A DNA stretch of 48,375 bases. Origin: Verrucomicrobiota bacterium (GTDB lineage Bacteria; Verrucomicrobiota; Verrucomicrobiia; Chthoniobacterales; Terrimicrobiaceae). Positions 33,675-42,145 of this stretch are shown here, piece by piece. The notes under the pieces were generated by a model. The model did no database searches and was not told the DNA's origin. It was given only the letters and a program-made list of their open reading frames with translations. Within the stretch, counting starts at the first letter, position 1. Each line of letters opens with the position of its first letter. The stretch lies in NCBI GenBank assembly GCA_026398275.1, contig JAPLTF010000009.1:1-48375 (forward strand), in the 5' to 3' direction. A program made the translations under genes and the position numbers.

Positions 33675-34382
33675 TTATTGGGTGGGGGACTGCGTCGCCT
33701 TTTGCGCCGCGTAAAGAGAGACGATCCCGAAGCACATCCTGCGAGGCGGTTCGCATCGGAACCCGCAGGATTCGATGAGCGTGGTCATGCCGGCACCCCG
33801 CGGGAACGCCTCGATCGATTCGCCGAGATATTCGTAAGCCTCGGCGTGACCAGTCGTCCAGCCAGCGATCCGCGGAAGGATGTGGTGAAGATAGAGCCGG
33901 TAGATTTCGCGCAGCGGTCCCTTTGGGGGAAGTGAGAAGTCGAGCACGACGAGTAGCCCGCGGGGACGGAGCACCCGGTGCATTTCCGAAAGCGCCTTCT
34001 CGAAGGATGCCATGTTCCGGAGCCCGAATGCCACGGTCACCGCATCGAATGTGGACCCACGGAACGGCAGCGCCAGAGCGTCGGCCTGGACAAGGCGCGG
34101 TACATTTTTCCGCCGTGCCTCCTCAAGCATCGGAAGGCAGAAATCCGCGCCGACCACCTGCGCCGATGGGCACGCCTTCTGCAGCGCGATGGCAAGGTCG
34201 CCGCTCCCGGTCGCAAGATCGAGAATGTGAGAGGGGCGCGAGGCCGCGACCAGGCGCGAGACGCGATGCCTCCAAAGGAAATCCAATCCCCCGCTCAGGA
34301 GGTGGTTCGCCAGATCATACCGTCCCGCGATCGAAGAAAATGTCTTCTGGACGAACTCTTGTTGTGGCGGCGGGTGAGGCAC
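33675..34382 (-). CDS. ubiE: Ubiquinone/menaquinone biosynthesis methyltransferase (UbiE/MenG family)
   Basis: This 235-residue protein is the SAM-dependent C-methyltransferase of quinone synthesis, acting on demethylmenaquinone or its ubiquinone counterpart. It shows VQKTFSSIAGRYDLANHLLSGGLDFLWR at the start, motif I ILDLATGSGDLA (about 53-64), VVGADFCLPML, and the UbiE signature FDAVTVAFGLRNM (about 112-124). The usual GLRN and the later RxxxPxG...Y segment (FSLPPKGPLREIYRLY) are intact. The longest frame starts at GTG 34382. The gene sits 18 bp after tRNA-Leu and could be co-transcribed with it. Confidence 0.9.
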   Translation of the reverse strand: MPHPPPQQEFVQKTFSSIAGRYDLANHLLSGGLDFLWRHRVSRLVAASRPSHILDLATGSGDLAIALQKACPSAQVVGADFCLPMLEEARRKNVPRLVQADALALPFRGSTFDAVTVAFGLRNMASFEKALSEMHRVLRPRGLLVVLDFSLPPKGPLREIYRLYLHHILPRIAGWTTGHAEAYEYLGESIEAFPRGAGMTTLIESCGFRCEPPRRMCFGIVSLYAAQKATQSPTQ

Positions 34383-34400
34383 GGATTTCCCGGGAAAAGA

Positions 34401-34485
34401 TGGTGCTCACGAGAGGATTCGAACCTCCAAGGGTTACCCCATACGGTCCTGAGCCGTACGCGTCTGCCAGTTCCGCCACGTGAGC
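34401..34485 (-). tRNA. tRNA-Leu (CAG)
   Basis: Read on the minus strand, the 85-nt sequence folds as a class II tRNA. The acceptor GCTCACG pairs with CGTGAGC before an encoded ACCA end. The D arm is GGCGGAACTGGCAGACGC, the anticodon stem TACGG/CCGTA holds loop CTCAGGA (anticodon CAG), there is a variable arm, and the T arm is GGAGGTTCGAATCCTC. The long variable arm and the CAG anticodon identify leucine. Confidence 0.95.
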
Positions 34486-34572
34486 GACGAAGGGTCACTA
34501 TCTCCCGATCACCGATCCAAGTAAACCCGAAAAAAATTGATTCCGGGCGGATTTTCGAGCCCACTCGTGGGC

Positions 34573-35910
34573 ATGACCGATTCCGGGGGCCACGAACAGG
34601 GGGAGATGGATTTTATCCCGGACGATTTCCCCTCCGCGCCCGGCCCGGCCCTCATCCTGCTTTTGGGGGCGGTGGTTGTCGGAATTCTCACCGGCCTGGT
34701 GGGCACCGCCTTTCTTCTGCTGCTGCGGAAAGGGGACGCCCTTCGGGGAGTTTTGACCGATTCCCTCCATGCATGGCCTCCGTTTTTTGGCTGGCTCGCC
34801 ATCTCGATCCTCGTGGCCGCCGCAGTCTCAGCCGCTGCCTGGATGGTCGAAAAATTTGCTCCTACAGCCAGCGGCAGCGGCGTCCCCTACGTCGAAAAAA
34901 TCCTCCGCGGCGGCGGGCAGCCCCGCCATGCGTGGGTCCTCCCGGTCAAATTCCTCGGCGGCTGGCTCGCGCTGTCGGCCGGCCTCGTCCTCGGCCGCGA
35001 AGGCCCGCTGGTCCAGATCGGCGCAGTGATCGGCGAGAAAGTCGGGCGCCAATTTCCCGGGCTGCGGGGCGCATGGAAATCCCTCATGGCGGCCGGCGCG
35101 GGAGCCGGCCTCGCCACCGCGTTCAATGCTCCGGTCGGGGGGACGATTTTTGTCCTGGAGGAAGTCTTCCGCAAGGTCACCCCGCTCACATTCATCCTCA
35201 CGGCAACCGCGGCATCGGTCTCGGTCTGCCTCCAGCGGGCGGTCTTCCACATGCCTCAGGACTACGCGGTTCCGGTCATTCCCGAAGCCCCGCCACAGGC
35301 GGTCTGGTTGTTCTTTCTATTCGGGCTGGCGATCGGGATCCTCGGGGTCCTCTACAACCGGCTCCTCCTTGCCTTTCTGGCTGCGGGCGCAAAATGGAAA
35401 ACCATTCCGGTCCCCGTGCGTGCGGCGGCGATCGGATTTCTGATGGGATCGTTCGCATGGTTCGCACCGAAGTGGATCGGCGGCGGCGACGACATCACGC
35501 AGTCGATCCTGGCCAGCAGGTCAGAGGTCTGGCTCCTTCTCGGCATCGCAAGCCTCAGGTTTTTTCTGGGACCGCTCTCGTATTCCGCCGGAACTCCGGG
35601 CGGCCTCTTCGCGCCGATCATCGCTCTGGGAGCGATCGTTGGGGCGGCAACGGGCTCACTGAACCACGCACTCCTGCCCGCACTTGTCCCCGCGCCGCTC
35701 GCGTTTGCCGTCGCCGGAATGGCCGCGTTCTTCACCGCCACCATCCGGGCTCCGCTCACCGGCATCGTCATCTGCCTCGAAATGACCGGCTGCTACTCGC
35801 TCTTCTTCCCGATGCTCGCCACCTGCCTCGGCGCCTGCCTCATCCCCACCCTGCTCAAAAACGCGCCGATCTACGACGCCCTGGCCGCACGGGACGCGAG
35901 AAGATCTTAA
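34573..35910 (+). CDS. ClC-family chloride channel/antiporter
   Basis: The 445-residue membrane protein has the ClC selectivity motifs: GSGVPYVEKIL, GREGPLVQIGA (with the gating glutamate) and FNAPVGGTIFVLEEVFRK. The last has the internal glutamate that in CLC-ec1 marks a proton-coupled antiporter rather than a channel. The GTPGGLFAPIIALGA motif is also present. About a dozen hydrophobic helices are visible and there is no C-terminal CBS domain. It probably exchanges Cl- (or a similar anion) for H+ at the inner membrane. ATG 34573 is a reasonable start; ATG 34606 is also possible. The next gene starts 38 bp downstream and carries CBS domains. Confidence 0.9.
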   Translation: MTDSGGHEQGEMDFIPDDFPSAPGPALILLLGAVVVGILTGLVGTAFLLLLRKGDALRGVLTDSLHAWPPFFGWLAISILVAAAVSAAAWMVEKFAPTASGSGVPYVEKILRGGGQPRHAWVLPVKFLGGWLALSAGLVLGREGPLVQIGAVIGEKVGRQFPGLRGAWKSLMAAGAGAGLATAFNAPVGGTIFVLEEVFRKVTPLTFILTATAASVSVCLQRAVFHMPQDYAVPVIPEAPPQAVWLFFLFGLAIGILGVLYNRLLLAFLAAGAKWKTIPVPVRAAAIGFLMGSFAWFAPKWIGGGDDITQSILASRSEVWLLLGIASLRFFLGPLSYSAGTPGGLFAPIIALGAIVGAATGSLNHALLPALVPAPLAFAVAGMAAFFTATIRAPLTGIVICLEMTGCYSLFFPMLATCLGACLIPTLLKNAPIYDALAARDARRS

Positions 35911-35948
35911 AAATTGGCAGGGATGGGAATATCGGGTAAAAGGACCGC

Positions 35949-36962
35949 ATGGTTCCGCAGGAAGATCTTCAGCGCCCTGTCCTCGATTTTTGCTCGACGG
36001 ATTTTTCCACCCTGGAGGAATCGCTCACAACCGGCGAGGCGATCGAGTCGGTGCGCGCGCGGGGGCTGCGGGACCAGATCGTTTACTTCTACGTAACGAA
36101 TGCGGACGGGAAGCTGGCCGGGGTCCTGCCCGCGAAGCGCCTGCTCACCGACCCCGTGGATACCCCGGTCGCCTCGGCGATGATCCGGCGGGTTGTCGCC
36201 ATCCCGGCCAAGGCCACCCTCCTCGATGCCTGCGAATTTTTTGTGCTGCACAACTTCCTCGCGTTCCCGGTCGTCGATGCCAGCGGAAAAATTGTCGGCG
36301 TGCTCGATGTGCGCGTCTTCACCGGCGAGGTGCTCGACCTCGCCGAGCGGGAGCAGATGAAGGATCTTTTTCAGTCGCTGGGATTTCGGGTCTCCGCCGT
36401 GCGGAGCGCCTCCGCATGGCAGGGGTTCGCGCTCCGGTTTCCCTGGCTGCTCGCCACCATCGCGGGGGGCACGGTATGCGCGCTTCTGGCCGGATCATTC
36501 GCGGAGACCCTGGAGCAGCGGATCGTCCTCGCGTTCTTTCTCACCATGGTCCTCGGGCTCGGGGAAAGCGTGAGCGCGCAATCCGTCGCGGTCACCCTCC
36601 AGGCGTTGCACCGCGCGAACCCGACCCTGTCGTGGCTTCTCCTGGCTGTCCGCAAGGAGTTCCTCACGGCCAACCTTCTCGGCGCCGCCTGCGGCCTCCT
36701 GGTCGGCGCGATCGTGGCGACCTGGAAACACGATCTACCGGCGTCGCTCGCGATCGGGGCAAGCATCTGGCTCTCCACGATCTCCTCCTGCCTGATCGGG
36801 GTCCTCATCCCTGCAGGCGCCCGCGCTTTGAAGCTCGATCCCCGGATTGCCGCCGGCCCGGTGGCCCTCGCCCTGGCCGATGTCTGCACGCTGGCGCTGT
36901 ATTTTAGCCTAGCCAATTTGATTCTGGTGCGCTTATCGTGGACGGTTCTTCCATTTTCATGA
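35949..36962 (+). CDS. MgtE-like magnesium transporter without the N domain
   Basis: The 337-residue protein has a CBS-domain pair (about 15-140: [26 protein letters not shown] and [20 protein letters not shown]), a connecting helix ([13 protein letters not shown]) and a five-helix MgtE membrane domain. The latter contains [16 protein letters not shown], in the place of the GGNAGxQS motif, and [20 protein letters not shown], which matches the conserved MgtE pore segment. The usual acidic N domain (about 130 residues) is missing, so magnesium gating would rest on the CBS pair alone. The altered GGNAG motif leaves the substrate open. Its stop overlaps the ATG of ilvB (ATGA). Confidence 0.78.
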   Translation: MVPQEDLQRPVLDFCSTDFSTLEESLTTGEAIESVRARGLRDQIVYFYVTNADGKLAGVLPAKRLLTDPVDTPVASAMIRRVVAIPAKATLLDACEFFVLHNFLAFPVVDASGKIVGVLDVRVFTGEVLDLAEREQMKDLFQSLGFRVSAVRSASAWQGFALRFPWLLATIAGGTVCALLAGSFAETLEQRIVLAFFLTMVLGLGESVSAQSVAVTLQALHRANPTLSWLLLAVRKEFLTANLLGAACGLLVGAIVATWKHDLPASLAIGASIWLSTISSCLIGVLIPAGARALKLDPRIAAGPVALALADVCTLALYFSLANLILVRLSWTVLPFS

Positions 36963-38737
36963 AAACCACCAAACGATCCACGAAACCTTCCGCCAAGCCC
37001 GCACCGGAGCGCGGGAAAGTCATGAACGGGGCGGAGATCCTCGTCGAATGCCTTGAGCGCGAGGGAGTGGACGTCATCTTTGCCTACCCAGGCGGATGCT
37101 CGATGCCGCTGCACCAGGCGCTCACGAAAACAAGGAAGATCCGGACCATCCTGCCCCGGCACGAGCAGGGCGGGGTGTTTGCCGCCGAGGGCTACGCCCG
37201 CGTGAAGGGGAAAGCCGGCGTCTGCATGGCGACCTCCGGACCCGGCGCGACCAACCTCGTGACCGGCATCGCGGATGCCTACATGGATTCCATTCCGCTC
37301 GTGGCGATCACCGGCCAGGTGCCGCAGGAGATGATCGGCCGCGGGGCATTCCAGGAAACCGACGTGTTCGGCGTGACCCTCCCGATGGTGAAGCACAGCT
37401 ACCTCGTGTGGGACATCAACGAAATCCCGCGCATCGTCAAAGAAGCTTTCTACATCGCGCAATCGGGCCGCCCCGGACCGGTGCTGATTGATATTCCGAA
37501 AAACATCCAGATCGCCACAGCCCAGCCGATCTTCCCGAAGACCGTGAACCTTCGCGGATACAACCCGGACAAGAAGGCGGACGAGGTGGCCCTGCAGGAA
37601 TTGCTCGGCCTGATGGAGCACGCGAAGAAGCCGATGATCTATTGCGGCGGCGGTGTGATTTCCGGAGAGGCCTCGGCCGAACTTCTTGAATTTGCGGAGC
37701 GCGCCCAGATCCCCGTGGCCACGACCCTCATGGGCATCGGCTGCTTTCCGGAAACCCATGCCCTCTCACTCAAATGGCTCGGCATGCACGGCACGGTCTA
37801 CGCCAACAACGCGGTGAACGAGGCGGATCTCCTCCTCGCCATCGGCGTGCGGTTCGACGACCGCGTGACCGGGAAGGTCGAGAAATTCTGCGAGCACGGA
37901 ACGATCGTCCACATCGACATCGACAACTCCGAGATCAACAAGAACAAGCTCGTGCGCCTGCCGATCCTCAGCGACCTGAAAAATGCGCTCGGCCGCCTGA
38001 ACAAATCGCTGGAGAAATCCGGCTTCAAGCGCCTGACCAAAGGCTGCGTCCGCTACCCGGATTGGTATCGCCAGATCGCCAAGTGGAAGGCAGCGAACCC
38101 GCTCACCTTCAAGGATACTGCGGATGCCATCCAGCCGCAGCACGTGATCCGCGAGCTCTATGAGCTCACAAAAGGCGACGCCATCATCGCCACAGGCGTG
38201 GGCCAGCACCAGATGTGGGCGGGGCAGTTTTACGATTTCACCAAACCGCGCACGTTTGTGACATCGGCCGGGCTCGGCTCGATGGGATTCGGATATCCCG
38301 CAGCCATGGGCGCCAAGGTGGCCCGCCCGGAGAAAGAGGTCATCGACATCGACGGCGACGGATCGTTCCTCATGAACGTCCAGGAGCTCGCCACCGCGCA
38401 CATCGAGGGCATCGCCGCCAAGGCGATCATTCTCAACAACCAGCACCTCGGCATGGTTGTGCAGTGGGAGGACCGCTTCCATGGCGGCAACCGCGGCCAC
38501 ACATTCCTCGGCGACCCGAAAGACCTTAAACGGATCTACCCGGACTACGTGCAGATCTGCAAGGGATTCGGCGTCACCTGCGAGCGCGTGCTCCACAAAA
38601 AAGATCTCCGCGCCGCCATCCAGCGCCTGCTCGCCTCCAAGGAAGTCTACGTCCTCGACGTGATGACCCCATACACCGAGCACGTGCTCCCGATGATCCC
38701 GTCCGGCAAGACCTACAAGGACATCATCACGGAGTAG
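36959..38737 (+). CDS. ilvB: Acetolactate synthase, large (catalytic) subunit
   Basis: The 592-residue thiamine-diphosphate enzyme makes acetolactate or acetohydroxybutyrate in branched-chain amino acid synthesis. The ThDP glutamate lies in [37 protein letters not shown] and the ThDP/Mg motif [17 protein letters not shown]...ILNN are all complete. The N-terminus carries about 20 extra basic residues ([20 protein letters not shown]). ATG 36959 overlaps the transporter stop, so translation is coupled. The small regulatory subunit is not next to it, which is unusual for ilvB operons. Its end overlaps the convergent gene by 11 bp. Confidence 0.95.
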   Translation: MKTTKRSTKPSAKPAPERGKVMNGAEILVECLEREGVDVIFAYPGGCSMPLHQALTKTRKIRTILPRHEQGGVFAAEGYARVKGKAGVCMATSGPGATNLVTGIADAYMDSIPLVAITGQVPQEMIGRGAFQETDVFGVTLPMVKHSYLVWDINEIPRIVKEAFYIAQSGRPGPVLIDIPKNIQIATAQPIFPKTVNLRGYNPDKKADEVALQELLGLMEHAKKPMIYCGGGVISGEASAELLEFAERAQIPVATTLMGIGCFPETHALSLKWLGMHGTVYANNAVNEADLLLAIGVRFDDRVTGKVEKFCEHGTIVHIDIDNSEINKNKLVRLPILSDLKNALGRLNKSLEKSGFKRLTKGCVRYPDWYRQIAKWKAANPLTFKDTADAIQPQHVIRELYELTKGDAIIATGVGQHQMWAGQFYDFTKPRTFVTSAGLGSMGFGYPAAMGAKVARPEKEVIDIDGDGSFLMNVQELATAHIEGIAAKAIILNNQHLGMVVQWEDRFHGGNRGHTFLGDPKDLKRIYPDYVQICKGFGVTCERVLHKKDLRAAIQRLLASKEVYVLDVMTPYTEHVLPMIPSGKTYKDIITE

Positions 38738-39455
38738 CGGAGATCGCAACATACACCGTGCCGGAGGACTCGCCGCCGCGGATCGGATTCGGAAAGCTCA
38801 CCGTGTGGGCGGCCACATCGCAGAATGCCGCCTCCAGCCGCGAGCAGAATTCCTTGTCCGGAGGCTCGTCCGACCACATCGCAAAAACTCCCCCGGGCAG
38901 CAGATGCCCCGCAAGCTTTTGCAATCCCTCCTCCGCATAAAATCCGGCATGCCGGGGGTTGAGCCAATGCTGCGGCGTATGGTCGATGTCGAGAAGGATG
39001 GCATGAAACTGCCTTCCGGGACTCGCCCGGTCGAAGCCGGTTCCGGGATCGGCGGCCAGCGCAAAAAAATCGCCGGACACAAATCGCGTGCGCGGATCGG
39101 ACATGAGCCCGGCACCGAGGGGAACCAAGCCGGACTGATGCCAGCGAATCACGGGCGCGAGAAAATCGACGACAAGCAGAGACCGAACCTCCGGACGCCT
39201 CAGCGCGGCGGCCGCCGTGTAGCCAAGCCCAAGGCCTCCGACCACCACATCGAGCGGCCCCAGCCCCGCCGCTGCAATCCCGAGGTCCGCCAGCGCATCC
39301 TCCACCGCATGAAACAGACTGCTCATCAGAAACTCGCCGTTCAAAATAATCTCATAAACAACTTCGTCATCGAGCATCGGAACCTTGCGCCGCCGCAACA
39401 CCAACTCCCCCAACTGCGTCGCCGCAAAATCGAGCTCCTCAAAAGATTTTTGCAT
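38727..39455 (-). CDS. Spermidine synthase-like methyltransferase-fold protein
   Basis: The 242-residue protein has a Rossmann-like core with [16 protein letters not shown] (about 70-85), [25 protein letters not shown] and [15 protein letters not shown], following the order of spermidine-synthase-like proteins. The typical GGGDG is replaced by GGLGLG, and the aminopropyl-transfer residues are not evident, so it may act on a different substrate. ATG 39455 ([10 protein letters not shown]) is chosen over a longer frame that would run into a repeat. It is convergent with ilvB with an 11-bp overlap. Confidence 0.7.
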   Translation of the reverse strand: MQKSFEELDFAATQLGELVLRRRKVPMLDDEVVYEIILNGEFLMSSLFHAVEDALADLGIAAAGLGPLDVVVGGLGLGYTAAAALRRPEVRSLLVVDFLAPVIRWHQSGLVPLGAGLMSDPRTRFVSGDFFALAADPGTGFDRASPGRQFHAILLDIDHTPQHWLNPRHAGFYAEEGLQKLAGHLLPGGVFAMWSDEPPDKEFCSRLEAAFCDVAAHTVSFPNPIRGGESSGTVYVAISATP

Positions 39456-39484
39456 GGAGCAACCTATCCCGCTCAGCGGCACAT

Positions 39485-39632
39485 AATCCAGCAAGACATG
39501 GGCAGGATGCCCATGCCACGGATTATTTCCGACAGGGAATTATCCTTGCGCCCTCTGCGGGAACACCACGGCGGCGGCTTCCGTCCTGCTGATCAGGGGC
39601 ATCCTGCCCGCTAAGCGAAGCGGGCAAGATGC
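39485..39632. repeat. Two REP-like palindromes between divergent genes
   Basis: 39485-39519 (AATCCAGCAAGACATGGGCA...) repeats 5275-5309 with one mismatch and contains the palindrome CATGGGCA-GGA-TGCCCATG. At 39599-39632 a second hairpin, GCATCCTGCCCGCT/AGCGGGCAAGATGC with loop AAGCGA, shares the GCATCCTGCCC core. A CACCCACATTTGATC motif follows at 39675. The gap should also hold promoters for both flanking genes. Confidence 0.75.
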
Positions 39633-39754
39633 GCGCGGCTTTTTCCTAATTATTTCACAGGTTCGAAGACCCGCACCCACATTTGATCGCGCCAGACAGG
39701 CAGGGCCTGCATTCGGGAATTGATTTTTCCAGCGGGGTGGCGAGATTCGGCGGA

Positions 39755-40879
39755 ATGCACGATCCCCGTTGCGACAAGCTGGCCGACGTTCTGACCCGCC
39801 ACTCCACCAAACTCGAGAAGGGGGAGAATGTCCTGATTGAGATTTTTGATGCCCCGGACGAGATCGCGGTGTCGCTGATCCGTGCCGTGCGGGCTGCGGG
39901 GGCTGTCCCGTTTGTGAATGTCCACCACTCGCGCATTGCGCGGGAGCTTTCCCTCAGGGCCACCGAGCCGCAGCTCGCCGTGTCGAGCGGGGTCGAGCTC
40001 CTCCGCATGAAGAAAATGCACGCATACATCGCGGTGAGGGGAAGCCACAACATCACCGAAATGTCGGATGTGCCGGATGAGACGATGCGCCTCATCACCG
40101 GGAAGATGCGGCCCGTCATGGACTGGCGGATCAACAAAACCAAATGGGTCGTCCTGCGCTGGCCGACTCCGGCCATGGCCCAGCAGGCGCAGATGAGCAC
40201 GCCCGCGTTCGAGGACTTTTTCTTCAGGGTCTGCACGTTGGACTACTCGCGCATGACCCCGGGGATGGACGCGCTCAAGGCGCTCATGGACAAAACCGAC
40301 CGCGTCCACATCAAGGGGCCTGGCACCGACCTCCGCTTTTCGATCAAGGACATCGGCTCGGTGACATGCGGCGGCGACCGCAACATCCCGGACGGCGAGG
40401 TCTTTTCCTGCCCGGTGAAAACCAGCGTCGAGGGCCGGGTGTCGTTCAATGTGCCCAGCATTTATCAGGGCCAGGCGTTCGACAGCGTGCGCCTGGAATT
40501 TTCCAACGGGCGCATCGTCAACGCCACCGCCAACAACACGGCCGCGCTCAACAAGATCCTCGACAGCGATGCCGGCGCGCGGTTCATCGGCGAATTCAGC
40601 CTGGCCTTCAACCCGCACATCCTGCACCCGATGCGGGACATCCTGTTCGACGAAAAAATCGCGGGCTCGTTCCATTTCACGCCGGGGCAGGCCTACAAGA
40701 TCGCGGGGAACGGCAACACCAGCCGCATCCACTGGGACATGGTCTGCATCCAGCGGCCGGAGTGCGGCGGGGGCGAAGTCTGGTTCGACGACAAGCTGAT
40801 CCGCAAGGACGGGATCTTCACGCTCCCGGCCCTGAAGAAGCTGAACCCGGATTACCTCCTCGGGAAGCGGGCATGCTGA
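39755..40879 (+). CDS. M29-family metallo-aminopeptidase
   Basis: This 374-residue protein fits peptidase family M29 (thermophilic aminopeptidase/AmpS). It shows [12 protein letters not shown] with the first metal glutamate (about 210-221), [13 protein letters not shown] with a second glutamate and a histidine (about 281-293), and IHWDMVCIQ with the His and Asp ligands (about 328-336). Family enzymes release N-terminal residues using a two-metal centre. ATG 39755 is used; the frame extends upstream into a repeat. The downstream rnc gene overlaps its end by 7 bp. Confidence 0.88.
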   Translation: MHDPRCDKLADVLTRHSTKLEKGENVLIEIFDAPDEIAVSLIRAVRAAGAVPFVNVHHSRIARELSLRATEPQLAVSSGVELLRMKKMHAYIAVRGSHNITEMSDVPDETMRLITGKMRPVMDWRINKTKWVVLRWPTPAMAQQAQMSTPAFEDFFFRVCTLDYSRMTPGMDALKALMDKTDRVHIKGPGTDLRFSIKDIGSVTCGGDRNIPDGEVFSCPVKTSVEGRVSFNVPSIYQGQAFDSVRLEFSNGRIVNATANNTAALNKILDSDAGARFIGEFSLAFNPHILHPMRDILFDEKIAGSFHFTPGQAYKIAGNGNTSRIHWDMVCIQRPECGGGEVWFDDKLIRKDGIFTLPALKKLNPDYLLGKRAC

Positions 40880-41595
40880 CCTCCTCGATCATGAATCCGC
40901 TGGAGGAGCGGATGGGATACAAGTTCCGGAACGGACTTCTGCTCGCCGAGGCGCTCACCCACCCGAGCATCTCGCTCGAAAGAAAAGATTACCCGTTCGA
41001 CAACCAGCGGCTGGAATTTCTCGGCGATGCGGTCATCCAGGTGGTGGTCACCGAGCACCTCTACCAGATGTTCCCGGACTTCAGCGAGGGGCGGATGACG
41101 AAGCTCCGGACCCGGATCGTTTCGCGCATGGCGCTCCGCGAGCGGGCGATCTCGCTGGATCTCGGCAGCTTTCTGATGATGGGGCGCGGCGAGGAGTCGA
41201 GCGGCGGGCGCGAGCGGGCGTCGAATATCGCCGATGCCTTCGAGGCGGTCGTCGGGGCGATTTATCTCGACGGGGGCTTTGAGGCGTCCAGAATTTTCCT
41301 GCTTCGCCAGATGGAGGAAGTCTTCGCCGATCTGGCCAGCCAGCCGGAGGAGATCAACCCGAAGGGCTTCCTGCAGGAGAAGCTCCAGTCCATCGCGCCG
41401 AATGCCCCCGAATACGAACTTCTCTCCCAGACCGGCCCCGAACATTCCAAGCGGTTTGTCTGCCGCGTGATGTGGAACGGGCAGGAACTCGGTCGCGGCG
41501 AAGGCCTCAGCAAAAAAGAGGCCCAGGTGGCCGCCGCAGAGAGCGCCCTCGAACTCCGCCCCTGGGAAAAGCGCCGCAAGGCAACAACAACATGA
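40873..41595 (+). CDS. rnc: Ribonuclease III
   Basis: The 240-residue enzyme cleaves double-stranded RNA in rRNA processing and mRNA turnover. The catalytic signature [13 protein letters not shown] (about 43-55) and the second acidic patch [16 protein letters not shown] (about 121-136) are intact. A dsRNA-binding domain follows (about 165-233, ending [16 protein letters not shown]). ATG 40873 overlaps the aminopeptidase stop, and the rnc stop overlaps the ATG of the next gene, so the three genes form one operon. Confidence 0.95.
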   Translation: MLTSSIMNPLEERMGYKFRNGLLLAEALTHPSISLERKDYPFDNQRLEFLGDAVIQVVVTEHLYQMFPDFSEGRMTKLRTRIVSRMALRERAISLDLGSFLMMGRGEESSGGRERASNIADAFEAVVGAIYLDGGFEASRIFLLRQMEEVFADLASQPEEINPKGFLQEKLQSIAPNAPEYELLSQTGPEHSKRFVCRVMWNGQELGRGEGLSKKEAQVAAAESALELRPWEKRRKATTT

Positions 41596-42143
41596 TCTAT
41601 AACCTCTCTCTTCAAACCACCGGCCTCGCGGCGGGAATTCTCCTCCTCCTCACTCACGTCTTCGCGCTCATCCGCCCGGAGCAGACGGTCGCATGGGCAA
41701 AGGCCTTTCCTCGTTCGCGGGCCGCTTCGACCGTGCTGATCCTCCTCGCGGCCATCTGGAGTTTCCTCCTCGTGCAATCGATCGATCTCGGGGAATTTTC
41801 CCCGCTCCGGAACATCATGCTGGTCGCGATTGTCGTCGGGGCGGTCCTCTCATGGATTTATGTTCCGGAATTTCTGGCCGTCCGCGCCCTGGGAATGATC
41901 CTCCTCCTCGCGGCCGAGCCAATGCTCGAGTCTGCCGTGCTCAGGAACGAACCCACCCGGCTCCTGCTCGTCGTCCTCGCCTATGCCTGGGTGATCGCCG
42001 GACTCTTCTACGTCGGCATGCCGTATCTCCTGCGCGATGTGATCCAGTGGGTGACCGCCGACCGCAGCCGCCTGAAGCTCGGTGCAATCGCCGGCACGGT
42101 TTACGGCCTCGCCCTCGTCGTCTGCGCACTGTTCTTCTGGTAG
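41592..42143 (+). CDS. Integral membrane protein, unknown function
   Basis: A 183-residue protein with about six hydrophobic helices (for example TTGLAAGILLLLTHVFALI, STVLILLAAIWSFLLVQ, LLVVLAYAWVIAGLFYVGMPYLL). It starts at ATG 41592, overlapping the rnc stop. No family is recognised; the conserved-looking FYVGMPYLLRDVIQW may be a marker. It is convergent with recG (2 bp between stops). Confidence 0.75.
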   Translation: MIYNLSLQTTGLAAGILLLLTHVFALIRPEQTVAWAKAFPRSRAASTVLILLAAIWSFLLVQSIDLGEFSPLRNIMLVAIVVGAVLSWIYVPEFLAVRALGMILLLAAEPMLESAVLRNEPTRLLLVVLAYAWVIAGLFYVGMPYLLRDVIQWVTADRSRLKLGAIAGTVYGLALVVCALFFW

Positions 42144-42145
42144 GA

